Shown one piece after another: positions 24,901 through 39,900 of a stretch of 64,000 bases of DNA (position 1 is its first letter; every line of letters starts with the position of its first letter). A model generated the notes under the pieces. That model was not told the DNA's origin, did no database searches, and saw nothing but the letters and a program-made list of their open reading frames with translations. The DNA comes from Azotimanducus chitobiosivorans. Lineage in GTDB: Bacteria > Pseudomonadota > Gammaproteobacteria > Pseudomonadales > Azotimanducaceae. The translations under genes and the position numbers were made by a program. The DNA lies in contig OZ241339.1 of the NCBI GenBank assembly GCA_965200235.1, positions 1,364,001 to 1,428,000 on the forward strand. The letters are read 5' to 3'.

Positions 24901-27900
24901 TCGCCGACGCCAGCGCCGCCGAGGGCGAGGCGCTCGCCTTCGCAGTCACCCGCGCCGGCTGGACGGGCGCCGCCTCGACCGTCAAGTGGAACACGGCGGA
25001 CGACACCGCCGACAGTGCGGACAAGGCGACGGCGGGCACCGACTACAGTGCGCAGGCCACCGCCGCCACGCTCAGCTTCAAGGCCGGGGAGACCAGCGCC
25101 GACATCGGGGTGTCCAGCACCGAGGACGCCCTCGACGAGCCCGACGAGACCTTCCGCGTGGCGCTGAGCGCCCCGAGCGGCAGCGCCGTCCTGACCGACG
25201 CGGAAGCCCTCGGAACGATCACCGACGACGACGGCACGCCCACCATGTCGGTGGCCGACGCGACGGCGGTCGAAGAAGGCGACGCGGGCGAGACCGCGAG
25301 CATGACCTTCACCGTGACCCTCTCGGCGGCGAGCGGACGCGCGGTCGCCGTGCCCTACACGCTCGGCGGCACAGCCGAGTCCGGCACGGACTACACGCCG
25401 CCCAATCCGCTTTCCGTCACCATCGCCCCCGGCGTCACCAGCGCCGACATCGACATCGCCGTCACCGGCGACGACCGCCACGAAGCCGACGAGACCGTCA
25501 CCGTCACGCTCGGTGCGCCGGTCAACGCCACCGTCTCGACCACAGTGGGCGCGGGCACCGGCACCGGCCAGATCACCAATGACGACGACGCGCCCACTGG
25601 CATCGCGCTCTCGGCGAACCCTTCAACGGTCGCCGAGAACGCCGCGACCGCGGCCAAAATCACCATCACCGCCACGGTCACGGGCGGCACCACTTTTGAG
25701 GCGGAAACCACCGTCGCCGTGACGGTCGGCGACGCGGACGACACGGCGACCTCCGGCGAGGACTACGCGGCGGTGCAGTCTTTCGACATCGACATCCCGG
25801 CGGGCGCCGCGAGCGCCACCGGCAGCTTCAGCCTAGACCCCACCGACGACGCCATCGCCGAAGGTGCCGAGAAGCTCACCGTCTCCGGCGCCTCCGGCGA
25901 CATCGACGTCGAGAGCGCGGAAGTCACCATCACCGACGACGAGGGCACGCCGACGGCGACGCTCGTACTTTCACCCGCCACCATCGACGAGAGCGGCGCG
26001 GACAACGCCAGCACGGTGACGGCGACCCTGGACCGGGCATCGAGCAAGGACCTCACGCTCACGGTGTCGGCGGGCGCGGGCGTGACGCTGAGCGCCAACA
26101 AGGTGCTGACCATCGACGCGGGGGAGACGGAAAGCGAAGGCACGGTGACGCTCACTGCGGCCGACAACGACGTGGACGCCGCCGACCTCGCTGTGACGGT
26201 CTCGGCCACCGCGAGCGGCGGCAACGGCGTCGCCAACCCGGCCGACCAGACGCTGACCGTCCGCAACGACGATGCGCGCGGCGTGACGGTCGCGCCCAAG
26301 ACCCTGACCGTGCGCGAGACGGACGATTCCACGACCAACGGCGACAACGAGAGCGAGGAGACCTACACAGTGGTCCTCGACTCCGAGCCCGCCGCCGGCA
26401 CCGTGACGGTTGCCGTCACGAGCGGCGACACCGAGGCGGCCACCGTCTCCCCGCCGAGCCTGACGTTCAACACGGCGAACTGGAGCACCGCCCAGACCGT
26501 CACCGTCACCGGCGTGGACGACGACACCGACAACGCCAATGATCGGCGTGTTGTGACCGTGACCCATGCGGTCTCCACCACGGGCGACGGCAACGACTAC
26601 GCGGCGCTGGCGTCCGCCGACCTGGTGACGGTCACCGTCACCGACGACGACGCGGCGCCGGGCGGGATCGCCTTGAGCGTGGACACGCCCTCCCTCGGCG
26701 AGGGCGCGGGCGCGACTGAGGTGACGGTGACCGCCACCGTCACCGGAACCACCCGCTTCGCCAAGGCGCAGACGGTCGCGGTCAGCGTCGGCGGCGGCAC
26801 CGCCACGTCGGCCACGGACTACGAAGCGGTGGCGGCATTCAACATCACCATCCCCGCGGGCGAGGCGAGCGCCACCGGCACGTTCGACCTCACGCCCGCG
26901 GATGACGACGTGGACGAGGACAGCGAGACCATCGACGTGACCGGCTCCCTCGCCGGTGTGACAGTGACCAAGGCCACCGTCACCCTCACCGACGACGACA
27001 CCCGCGGCGTGACCGTCACCGGCTCGCCGCTCACGATCAGCGAGGCGGACGACGCCCAGACCACCGACGCCAAGGAGAACGAAGGCACCTACACCGTCGT
27101 CCTCGCCAGCCGCCCGACAAGCACGGTGGTCATCAACCTGTCGGCTGGCGTCAATGCGCCGGTGACGCTCGACAAGGCCAGCCTGACCTTCGCCCCGGCG
27201 CAGTGGGACACGGCGCAGACGGTGACGGTCACGGCGGTGGACGACGCCTACGACAACGCGGGCGACGAGCGCTCGGCGAGCATCGCCCACACCGTCGTGG
27301 CGGGCAGCAGCGACTACGGCTCTGTCACCGTTGATCCGGTGTCGGTGACCGTGAACGACGACGACACGGCACCGTCGGCCATTTCCCTGACAGTGGACGC
27401 GGACACCGGAACGGACGGCATCCAGACCTCGGTCGCCGAGGGCGGCGGCGCGAGGACCGTCCGCGTCACCGCGACGATCACCGGCAACTCGCGCTTCCCC
27501 GCCGAGACGACCGTGACGCTTGCGGTCGGCAAGCCCACCGACAGCGCCCGGGAGGGCACGGACTACGAGACCGTCGCCGACCGGACCATCACCATTGCCG
27601 CCGGCGCATCGAGCGGCTTCGTCGACTTCACGCTGACGCCCAAGCAGGACGTCCTCGCCGAGGGGGCGGAGGCCATCAGCCTGGACGGCACGTCGGGCAC
27701 CCTCGACGTGACCGACTCCGCAATCTCGCTCACCGACGACGACGCGGCGCCGACGGGCATTGCGCTGAGCGCGCAGCCGAACACCATCGGCGAGGCGGAC
27801 GAGGAGACCGAGGTCACCGTGACCGCCACGGTGAACGGCGCGACCCGCTACAAGGATAGCGTGACGGTGGCGGTGAGCGTTGGCGGCGGTGCCAGCACCG

Positions 27901-30900
27901 CGACCTCCGCGACGGACTACGCGGCAGTCGCGAACTTCGAGATCACCATCGCTGCGGGCGAGGCGAGCGCCACCGGCACGTTTGATCTGACGCCCACCCA
28001 GGACACGCTGCACGAGGGCACCGAGACCATCGACGTGACCGGCGCTTCGGGCACGCTAGACGTGACCAATGCCGTGATTTCGCTCACCGACGACGACACG
28101 GCGCCGAGTTTCGCGGTTGCCGATGCGAGCGCCGCGGAGGGCGACGCCATCACCTTCACCGTCACCCGCTCCGGGGCGACGGGGGCGGCGGCGACGGTGA
28201 AGTGGAACACCGCCGACGATCCCGCCGAGGGCGCGAGGCAGGCCACTGCCGGCACCGACTACACCGCGGTGACGACCGCCCGGACGCTCTCCTTCGCCGT
28301 CGGCGACAGCGCCAAGACCTTCACAGTGGCCACGACCGAGGACAGCCTCCACGAGGGCGACGAGACCTTCCTGGTGAAGCTCACCGCCGCCACTGGCGGC
28401 GCCTCCATCGCCGACGATGAGGCCACCGGCACCATCACCGACGACGACGCGGCGCCGACCGCGCTCACCCTCACGGTGGACGCCGACACCGGCACGGACG
28501 GCATCCAGACCTCGGTCGCGGAAGGCGGCGGGGCGAAGACCGTCCGCGTCACCGCGACCCTCGGCGGGACCTCGACCTTGACCACGGCGACGACGGTGAC
28601 GGTGAAGGTGGGCGCGAGCACCGACAGCGCCACCGAAGCCACGGACTACGAGACCGTTGCCGATCAGACCATCTCCATCGCAGCCGGAGAATCGAGTGCC
28701 CATGTGGACTTCACGCTGACGCCCACCCAAGACGTCCTGCACGAGGGTTCGGAGAGCATCAGTCTGGACGGCACGTCGACGGGTCTGACGGTGACCGGCA
28801 CGCAGCTCTCGCTCACCGACGACGATGCTGCGCCGTCGGCCATCACCTTGACTGTTGACGCGGACACCGGCACGGACGGTGTCCAGACCTCGGTGGCCGA
28901 AGGCGGCGGCGCGAAGACCGTCCGCGTCACCGCGACCCTCGCGGGCAGTTCGCGCTTTGAGGCGGCGAAGACCGTCGCGCTGGCAGTGGGCAAGGCCACG
29001 GACAGCGCCGTCGAGGGCACCGACTACAGCGAAGTCGGCGCGGTCAGCATCACGATCCAGGCGAACGCGGCGTCCGGCAGCGCCACCTTCACGCTGACCC
29101 CCGCCGACGACAGCATCGACGACGATGCGGAGAGCCTCACCATCGACGGCAGCGTGACGGGCGAATCGGGCGTCACGGTGTCACCAGTAAGCATCACCAT
29201 CGACGACAACGACGGCGCCCCCACCGGCATCGCGCTCTCCGCGGCCCCGTCCACGGTCGCTGAGAACGCCGCGACCGCCGCGAAGATCACCGTCACCGCC
29301 ACGGTCACGGGCGGCACCGCCTACGACGCGGAGACCACGGTCGCCGTCACGGTCGGCGACAGCGACGACACCGCGACCTCCGGCGAGGACTACGCGGCGG
29401 TGGAGTCGTTCGACATCGACATCCCAGCGGGCGCCGCGAGCGCGACGGCTACCTTCAACCTCGACCCCACCGACGACGCCATAGCCGAAGGTGCTGAAAA
29501 GCTCACCGTCAGCGGCGCGTCCGGCAGCATCAAGGTGACAGACACCGAAGTCACCATCACCGACGACGAGGGCACGCCGACGGCAACGCTTGCCTTGAGT
29601 CCTTCCACGATCAACGAGAGCGGCAACGGCAACGCGAGCACCGTCACGGCGACGCTGAGCCGCGCGTCCAGCCAAGACCTCACCCTGACGGTGTCGGCGG
29701 GTTCCGGCGTGACGCTCAGCACCAACAAGGTGCTGACCATCGACGCGGGGGAGACGGCAAGCGAAGGCGTGGTGACGCTCACCGCTGTCAACAACGACGT
29801 GGACGCCGCCGACCTCGCTGTGACGGTCTCGGCAACCGCGAGCGGCGGCAACGGCATTGCCAACCCGGCCGACCAGACGCTGACCGTCCGCGACGACGAT
29901 GCGCGAGGGGTGACGGTCGCGCCCAAGACCCTGACCGTGCGCGAGACGGACGATTCCACGACCAACGGCGACAACGAGAGCGAGGAGACCTACACGGTGG
30001 TGCTCGACTCCAAGCCCGCCGCCGGCACGGTGACGGTCGCGGTGACGAGCGGAGACACCAAGGCGGCCACCGTCTCTCCGCCAAGCCTGATGTTCAACAC
30101 GACGAACTGGAGCACCGCGCAGACCGTCACCGTCACCGGCGTGGACGACGACACCGACAACACCGACGACAAGCGAATAGTGAGCGTCACCCATGCGGTC
30201 TCCACAACGGGCGACGGCAACGACTACGCGGCGCTGGAGTCCGCCGACCCGATGACGGTCACCGTCACCGACGACGACGACGCGCCGGGCGCGATCTCCC
30301 TGAGCGTGGACAAGCCCTCCGTCGGCGAGGGCGCGGGCGCGACGGAAGTCAAGGTGACGGCCACCGTGACGGGCACCACCCGCTTCGCCGAGGCGCAGAC
30401 GGTGGCGGTCAGCGTCGGCGGCGGCACCGCCATGTCGGCCACGGACTACAAGGCGGTGGCGGCGTTCAACGTCACGATTCCGGCGATGGCGGCGTCGGGC
30501 AGCGCGTCGTTCACGCTGACTCCCACCGACGACGATGTGGACGAGGACAGCGAGACCATCGACGTGACTGGCACGCTCGCCAGCGTGACGGTGACCAAGG
30601 CCACGATCAGCCTCACGGACGACGACACGCGGGGCGTGACGGTGACTGGCTCGCCGCTGACGATCAGCGAGGCGGACGACGCCCAGACCGACGCCAAGGA
30701 GAACGAGGGCAGCTACACCGTCGTCCTCGACAGCCGTCCCACGGCCAGCGTCACAATCAACCTGTCCGCGGGCACCAGCGCGCCAGTGACGCTCGACAAG
30801 GCCAGCCTCACCTTCGCGCCGGGCGACTGGAACACGGCGCAGACGGTGACGGTCACGGCGGTGGACGACGCCTACGACAACGCGGGCGACGAGCGCGCGG

Positions 30901-33900
30901 CCAGCATTACGCACACCGTCGTGGCGGGCACGAGTGACTACGGCTCCGTCACCGTGACGCCAGTCGCCGTAACCGTGACCGACGACGACACGGCACCGTC
31001 GGCCATTGCCCTCACGGTGGACGCGGACACCGGCACGGACGGCGTCCAGACCTCGGTGGCCGAGGGCGGCGGCGCGAAGACCGTTCGCGTCACCGCGACC
31101 CTCGCCGGCAGTTCGCGCTTCCCTGCGGCGAAGACCGTAGTGCTGGCAGTCGGCAAGGCCACCGACAGCGCCAAGGAAGGCACCGACTACACGGAAGTCG
31201 GCGCGGTGAGCATCACCATTGACGCGAACTCGGCAAGCGGCAGCGCCACCTTCACGCTGACCCCCGCCGACGACACCATCGACGACGACGCCGAGAGCTT
31301 CAGCATCGAAGGCAGCGTCACGGGTGAGTCGGGCGTCACCGTGTCGCCGGCCAGCATCACCATCGACGACAACGACGGCGCGCCCACCGGCATCGTGCTC
31401 TCGGCGAACCCTTCAACCGTCGCCGAGAACGCCGCGACCGCGGCCACCATCACCATCACCGCGACGGTCACGGGCGGCACCGCTTTTGAGGCGGAAACCA
31501 CCGTCACCGTGACAGTCGGCGACGCGGACGACACCGCCGTGTCGGACACCGACTACGCGGAAGTTGCGGACTTCGACATCGACATCCCGGCGGGGGCCAC
31601 GAGCGCGACGGCCACCTTCAGCCTCGACCCCACCGACGATGCCGTCGCCGAAGGGTCCGAGACGCTCACCGTCTCCGGCGAATCCGGCGACATCGACGTG
31701 GAGAGCGCGGAAGTCACCATCACCGACGACGAGGGCACGCCGACGGCGACGCTCGTCCTCTCCCCCGCCGCCATCGACGAGAGCGGCAACGGCAACGCTA
31801 GCACTATCACGGCGACGCTGAACCGTGCATCGAGCAAGGACCTCACCCTGACGGTGTCGGCGGGCTCCGGCGTGACGCTCAGCACCAACAAGGTGCTGAC
31901 CATCGACGCGGGCGAGACGGAAAGCGAAGGCACGGTGACGCTCACTGCGGCCGACAACGACGTGGACGCCGCCGACCTCGCCGTGACGGTCTCGGCAACC
32001 GCGAGCGGGGGCAACGGCATTGCCAACCCGGCGAGCCAGACGCTGACCGTCCGCGACGACGATGCGCGCGGCGTGACGGTCGCGCCCAAGACCCTGACCG
32101 TGCGCGAGACGGACGATTCCACGACCAACGGCGACAACGAGAGCGAGGAGACCTACACCGTCGTGCTCGACTCCAAGCCCGCCGCCGGCACGGTGACGGT
32201 CGCGGTGACGAGCGGAGACACCACGGCGGCCACCGTCTCCCCGCCGAGCCTGACGTTCAACACGGCGAACTGGAGCTCCGCGCAGACCGTCACCGTCACC
32301 GGCGTGGACGACGACACCGACAACACGGACGACAAGCGGACAGTGAGCGTCACCCATGCGGTCTCCACGACCGGCGACGGCAACGACTACGCGGCGCTGG
32401 AGTCAGCCGACCCGGTGACGGTCACCGTCACCGACGACGACGCGGCGCCGGGCGGGATCGCCTTGAGCGTGGACACGCCGTCCCTCGGCGAAGGGACTGA
32501 TGCGACGGAAGTCACGGTGACCGCCACCGTCACGGGTGCCACGCGCTTCGCCGAGGCGCAGACGGTCGCGGTCAGCGTCGGCGGCGGCACCGCCACGTCG
32601 GCCACGGACTACGAGGCGGTGGCGGCGTTCAACCTCACCATCCCCGCGATGGCCGCCTCGGGCAGCGCAACTTTCACGCTGACGCCCATCGACGACGATG
32701 TGGACGAGGACAGCGAGACCATCGACGTGACTGGCTCCCTCGCCGGTACGACGGTGACCAAGGCCACCGTCACCCTCACCGACGACGACACCCGCGGCGT
32801 GACCGTCACCGGCTCGCCGCTGACGCTCGACGAAGCGGACGATCCCCAGACCACCGACGCCAAGGAGAACGAGGGCACCTACACCGTGGTCCTCACCAGC
32901 CGTCCCACGGCCAGCGTCACAATCAACCTGTCCGCGGGCGCCAGCGCACCAGTGACCCTGGACAGGACCAGCCTCACCTTCGCGCCGGACGACTGGAACA
33001 CGGCGCAGACGGTGACGGTCACGGCGGTGGACGACGCCTACGACAACGCGGGCGACGAGCGCTCGGCCAGCATCGCGCACACAGTCGTAGCAGGGACAAG
33101 CGACTACGGTGGCGTCACAGCGGTGCCGGTCGCCGTGACCGTGAACGACGACGACGCCGCGCCGAGCAGGATCACCTTGGCGGTGGACGCGGACACGGGC
33201 ACACAAGGTGTCCAAACCTCTGTCGGCGAAGGCGGCGGGGCGAAGACCGTGCGCGTCACCGCGACCCTCGCGGGCAACTCGCGCTTCAAGGCCGCGAAGA
33301 CCATCGTGCTAGCAGTGGGCAAGGCCACTGACAGCGCCGTCGAGGGCACCGACTACACGGAAGTCGGCGCCGTCAGCATCACCATCCAGGCGAACGCGGC
33401 AAGCGGCAGCGCCACCTTCACGCTGACGCCGATCAACGACACCATCGACGACGACGCCGAGAGCCTCACCATCGAGGGCAGCGTCACGGGCGAGTCGGGT
33501 GTCACCGTGTCGCCAGTGAGCATCGCCATCGACGACAACGACGGTGCGCCCACCGGCATCGCGCTCTCGGCGAACCCTTCAAGGGTCGCCGAGAACGCCG
33601 CGACCGCCGCCACCATCACCGTCACCGCGACAGTCACGGGCGGCACCGCCTACGACACGGAAACCACCGTCACAGTGACAGTCGGCGACGCGGACGACAC
33701 CGCCGTATCGGACACCGACTACGCGGAAGTTGCGGACTTCGACATCGACATCCCGGCGGATGCCGCGAGCGCCACTGGCACCTTCAGCCTCGACCCGACC
33801 GACGACGCCATCGCCGAGGGCGCCGAAAAGCTCACCGTCTCCGGCGCCTCCGGCAGCATCAAGGTCACGGACACCGAAGTCACCATCACCGACGACGAGG

Positions 33901-36900
33901 GCACGCCGACGGCGACGCTCGTGCTGTCCCCCGCCGCGATCAACGAGAGCGGTGCGGGCAACGCGAGCACCGTGACGGCGACCCTGAACCGGGCATCAAG
34001 CAAGGACCTCACCCTGACGGTATCGGCGGGCTCCGGCGTAACGCTGAGCACCAACAAGGTGCTGACCATTGACGCGGGCGAGACGGAAAGCGAAGGCACG
34101 GTGACGCTGACCGCCGAGGACAACGACGTGGACGCCGCCGACCTTAGGGTGACGGTCTCGGCGGCGGCGAGCGGCGGCAACGGCATCGCCAACCCGGCTA
34201 ACCAGACGCTGACCGTCCGCGACGACGATGCGCGCGGCGTCACGGTGTCGAAAGCCAGCCTGAGCGTGCGCGAGGCGGACGACGCCGAGACCGACGCCAA
34301 GGAGAACGAGGGCAGCTACACCGTCGTCCTCGACAGCCGTCCCACGGCCAATGTGGTCGTGAACCTGTCGGCTGGCCTCAATGCGCCGGTGACGCTCGAC
34401 AAGGCCCGCCTGACCTTCGCCCCGGCGCAGTGGGACACGGCGCAGACGGTGACGGTCACGGCGGTGGACGACGCCTACGACAACGCGGACGACAGGCGCA
34501 CGGCCAGCATCACGCATACAGTCGTAGCGGGGACAAGCGACTACGGCGGCGTCACCGCGACGCCCGTCGCCGTGACCGTGACCGACGACGATGCCGCACC
34601 GAGCAGGATCACCCTGACAGTGGACGCGGACACCGCCACGGACGGCGTCCAGTCCTCTGTCGCCGAGGGCGGCGGGGCGAAGACCGTGCGCGTCACCGCA
34701 ACCATCGCGGGCAACTCGCGCTTCCCCGCCGAGACGACCGTGGCGCTTGCGGTCGGCAAGCCCACCGACAGCGCCCGGGAGGGCACGGACTACGAGACCG
34801 TCGCCGACCGGACCATCACCATTGCCGCCGGCGCATCGAGCGGCTCCGTCGACTTCACGCTGACGCCCAAGCAGGACGTGCTCGCCGAGGGCGCGGAGGC
34901 CATCAGCCTGGACGGCACGTCGGGCACGCTCGACGTGACCGACGCCGCAATCTCGCTCACCGACGACGACGCGGCGCCGACGGGCATTGCGCTGAGCGCG
35001 CAGCCGAACACCATCGGCGAGGCGGACGAGGAGACCGAGGTCACCGTGACCGCCACGGTGAACGGCGCGACCCGCTACAAGGACGCCACCACGGTGGCGG
35101 TCAGCGTCGGCGGCGGGACGGCCACATCGGCGACGGACTACAAGGCGGTGGCGGCGTTCAACATCACCATCCCCGCCGGGGAGGCAAGCGCCACCGGCAC
35201 GTTCGACCTCACCCCCACCCAAGACACGCTGCACGAGGGCACGGAGACCATCGACGTGACCGGCGCCTCGGGCGCGCTCACCGTGACCAAGGCGGTGATC
35301 TCGCTCACCGACGACGACACGGCGCCGAGTTTCGCCGTCGCCGACGCGAGCGCAGCGGAGGGCGACGCCGTCACCTTCACGGTGACCCGCTCCGGGGCGA
35401 CGGGGGCGGCGGCAACGGTGAAGTGGAACACCGCCGACGATCCCGCCGAGGGCGCGAGGCAGGCCACTGCCGGCACCGACTACACCGCAGTGACGACCGC
35501 CCAGACGCTCTCCTTCGCCGTCGGCGACAGCGCCAAGACCTTCACAGTGGCCACGACCGAGGACAGCCTCGCCGAGGGCGACGAGACCTTCTTGGTGAAG
35601 CTCAGCGACGCCACCGGCGGCGCGACCATCGCCACCGGCGAGGCCACCGGCACCATCACCGACGACGACGCGGCGCCGACCGCGCTCACCCTCACCGTCG
35701 ATGCCGACACCGGCACCGATAACGACCAGAACAGCATCACCGAGAACGGCGGCGCCAAGACCGTGCGCGTCACCGCGACCCTCGGCGGGACATCGACCTT
35801 CACCACGGCGACCACCGTGACGGTGAAGGTGGGAACCAGCGACGACAGCGCCACCGAGGCCACCGACTACGAGGCCGTCGCCGACCAGACCATCACCATT
35901 CCCGCCGGCAAGGCGAGCGCCCATGTGGACTTCACCCTGACGCCCAAGCAGGACGTCCTCGCCGAGGGCGATGAGACCATCGCCCTTGAAGGCTCGGCGA
36001 CGGGCCTCGACGTCACCAACACCGAGATCACGCTGACCGACGACGAGAGCCTGCCCGTCGCCACCCTGGTGCTCACTCCGTCCTCGATCGCCGAGGGCGC
36101 CAGCACGACCGTCAGCGCGACCCTCTCGGGGGCATCGAGCGAAGCGGTGACGCTCACTGTCTCGGCAGCTCCGGGAACCGGCACGTCGGCGGGGGATTAC
36201 ACGCTGAGCGCCGCCATTACGCTCTCCTTCGCCGCCGGGGCCACCGTCTCCAGCGGCACGGTGACCATCGCCGCCAACGACGACGATATCGACGACGCCG
36301 GCAAGCAGGTCGCCGTCAGCGCCACCGTCACCGGCGGCCACGGTGTCGCCGCCCCAGTCAGCCGGACGCTCACCATCACCGACGATGACGAGCGCGGCGT
36401 GACGGTGTCCAGGACCAAGCTGACGCTCGCCGAGGCCGACGACGCCGCCACCCAGGGCACGAGGGAGAACATCGGCACCTACACCGTCGTGCTCGACACC
36501 AAGCCCGCCGCCGGCACGGTCACTATCTCCATTGAGAGCGACGACAAGGGCATCGCCACCGTATCGCCCGCCTCGCTGACCTTCAACGCGACCAACTGGG
36601 ACACGGCGCAGACGGTGACCGTCACCGCCGTCGCCGACGCGGTGGACAACACTGACGACAAGCGCATCGTGGACATCACCCACGCCCTCACCGCCGCGGG
36701 CGATGGCAACGACTACGGCGACGTCGAGGTCGGGGACGTGGAGGTGACCGTTACCGACGACGAGGGCACGCCCGCGGCGACGCTCGTACTCTCACCCGCC
36801 GCCATCGACGAGAGCGGCGCGGACAACGCCAGCACGGTGACCGCGACCCTGAACCGCGCATCAAGCCAAGACCTCACCCTGACGGTGTCGGCGAGCTCCG

Positions 36901-39900
36901 GCGTGACGCTCAGCGCCAACAAGGTGCTGACCATCGACGCGGGCAAGGCGACGAGCGAAGGCACGGTGACGCTCACCGCTATCAACAACGAGGTGGACGC
37001 CGCCGACCTCGCTGTGACGGTCTCGGCCACGGCGAGCGGCGGCAACGGTATCGCCAATCCGACCGACCAGACGCTGACAGTCCGAGACGACGACGCGCGC
37101 GGCGTGACCGTCACCGGCTCGCCCTTGACGATCAGCGAGGCGGACGACACCCAGACCGACGCCAAGGAGAACGAGGGCACCTACACCGTGGTCCTCACCA
37201 GCCGTCCCACGGCCAGCGTCACAATCAACCTGTCGGCGGGCGCCAGCGCGCCGGTGACGCTCGACAAGACCAGCTTGACCTTCGCGCCGGACGACTGGAA
37301 CACGGCGCAGACGGTGACGGTCACGGCGGTGGACGACGCCTACGACAATCCTGGCGACGAGCGTGCGGCCAGCATCACGCACACAGTCGTAGCAGGGACA
37401 AGTGACTACGGCGGCGTCACAGCGGTGCCGGTCGCCGTGACCGTGAACGACGACGACACCGCGCCGTCGGCCATCACCCTGACAGTGGACGCGGACACGG
37501 GCACGCAAGGCATCCAGTCCTCGGTCGCCGAGGGCGGCGGGGCGAAGACCGTCCGCATCACCGCGACCCTCGCGGGCAACTCGCGCTTCCCTGCGGCGAA
37601 GACCGTCGTGCTGGCAGTGGGCAAGGCCACGGACAGCGCCGTCGAGGGCACGGACTACACGGAAGTCGGCGCCGTCAGCATCACCATCCAGGCGAACGCG
37701 GCAAGCGGCAGCGCCACCTTCACGCTGACGCCCGCCGACGACAAAATAGACGACGACGCCGAGAGCCTCACCATCGAGGGCAGCGTCACAGGCGAATCGG
37801 GCGTGACGGTGTCCTCCGCGAGCATCGCCATCGACGACGATGACGGTGCGCCCACGGGCATCGCGCTCTCCGCGGCCCCGTCAACGGTTGCCGAAAACGC
37901 CGCGACCGCCGCCACGATCACCGTCACTGCGACGGTCACGGGCGGCACCACTTTTGAGGCGGAGACCACGGTCGCCGTCACGGTCGGCGGCGCGGACGAC
38001 ACCGCCGTATCGGACACCGACTACGCGGAAGTTGCGGACTTCGACATCGACATCCCGGCGGACGCCGCGAGCGCCACTGGCACCTTCAGCCTCGACCCGA
38101 CCGACGACGCCATCGCCGAGGGCGCCGAAAAGCTCACCGTCTCCGGCGCCTCCGGCAGCATCAAGGTCACGGACACCGAAGTCACTATCACCGACGACGA
38201 GGGCACGCCCACGGCGACGCTCGTGCTGACTCCCACCGCCATCAACGAAAGCGGCAATGGCAACGTCAGCACCGTGACCGCCACCTTGAGTCCCGCATCG
38301 AGCAAGGACCTCACGCTCACGGTGTCGGCGGGAACGGGCGTGACGCTGAGCGACAACAAGGTGCTGACGATCGACGCAGGCGAGACGGAAAGCGAAGGCG
38401 TGGTGACGCTCACCGCTGTCAACAACGACGTGGACACCGCCGACCTTAGGGTCACGGTCTCGGCGGCGGCGAGCGGGGGCAACGGCGTCGCCAATCCCGC
38501 GAACCAAACGCTGACCGTCCGCGACGACGATGCGCGCGGCGTGACGGTCGCGCCCAAGACCCTGACCGTGCGCGAGACGGATGACTCCACGACCAACGGC
38601 GACAACGAGAGCGAGGAGACCTACACGGTGGTCCTCGACTCCGAGCCCGCCGCCGGCACGGTGACGGTTGCCGTCACCAGCGGCGACACCACGGCGGCCA
38701 CCGTCTCCCCGCCGAGCCTGACGTTCAACACGACGAACTGGAGCACCGCGCAGACCGTCACCGTCACCGGCGTGGACGACGACACCGACAACACGGACGA
38801 CAAGCGGACAGCGAGCGTCACCCACGCGGTCTCCACAACCGGGAACGGCAACGACTACGCCGCCATCGAGAGCGCCGACCCAGTGACGGTCACGGTCACC
38901 GACGACGACACGGCACCGGGCGGGATTGCCTTGAGCGTGGACCCGGCATCTGTCGCCGAGGGCGCGGACGCGACGGAAGTGATGGTGACGGCCACCATCA
39001 CGGGCGCCACCCGCTTCGCCGAGGCGCAGACGGTGGTCGTCAGCGTCGGCGGCGGCACGGCTACGTCGGCGACGGACTACAAGGCGGTGGCGGCGTTCAA
39101 CATTGCCATCCCCGCGATGGCCGCTTCGGGCAAAGCGGCGTTCACGCTCACGCCCACCGACGACGAAGTTGATGAGAACAACGAAACCATCGACGTGACC
39201 GGTGCCCTCGCCGGCACGACGGTGACCAAGGCCACGATCACCCTCACCGACGACGACACGCGGGGCGTGACGGTGACTGGTTCGCCGCTCACGATCAGCG
39301 AGGCGGACGATTCCCAGACCGACGCCAAGGAGAATGAGGGCACCTACACCGTCGTCCTCGACAGCCATCCCACGGCCAGCGTCACAATCAACCTGTCGGC
39401 TGGCGCCAACGCGCCGGTGACGCTCGATAAGAACAGCTTGATCTTCGCGCCGGACGACTGGGACACGGCGCAGACAGTGACGGTCACGGCGGTGGACGAC
39501 GCCTACGACAACGCGGGCGACGAGCGTGCGGCCAGCATCACGCACACGGTCGTAGCAGGGACAAGCGACTACGGTGGCGTCACAGCGGCGCCGGTCGCCG
39601 TGACCGTGAACGACGATGACGCGGCGCTGAGCAGGATCACCTTGGCGGCGGACGCGGACACGGGCACACAAGGTGTCCAAACCTCTGTCGGCGAAGGCGG
39701 CGGCGCGAAGACCGTGCGCGTCACCGCGACCCTCTCGGGCAACTCGCGCTTCCCTGCGGCGAAGACCGTGGTGCTGGCAGTCGGCAAGGCCACCGACAGC
39801 GCCAAGGAAGGCACCGACTACACGGAAGTCGGCGCGGTCAGCATCACCATTGACGCGAACGCGGCAAGCGGCAGCGCCACCTTCACGCTGACGCCGATCA

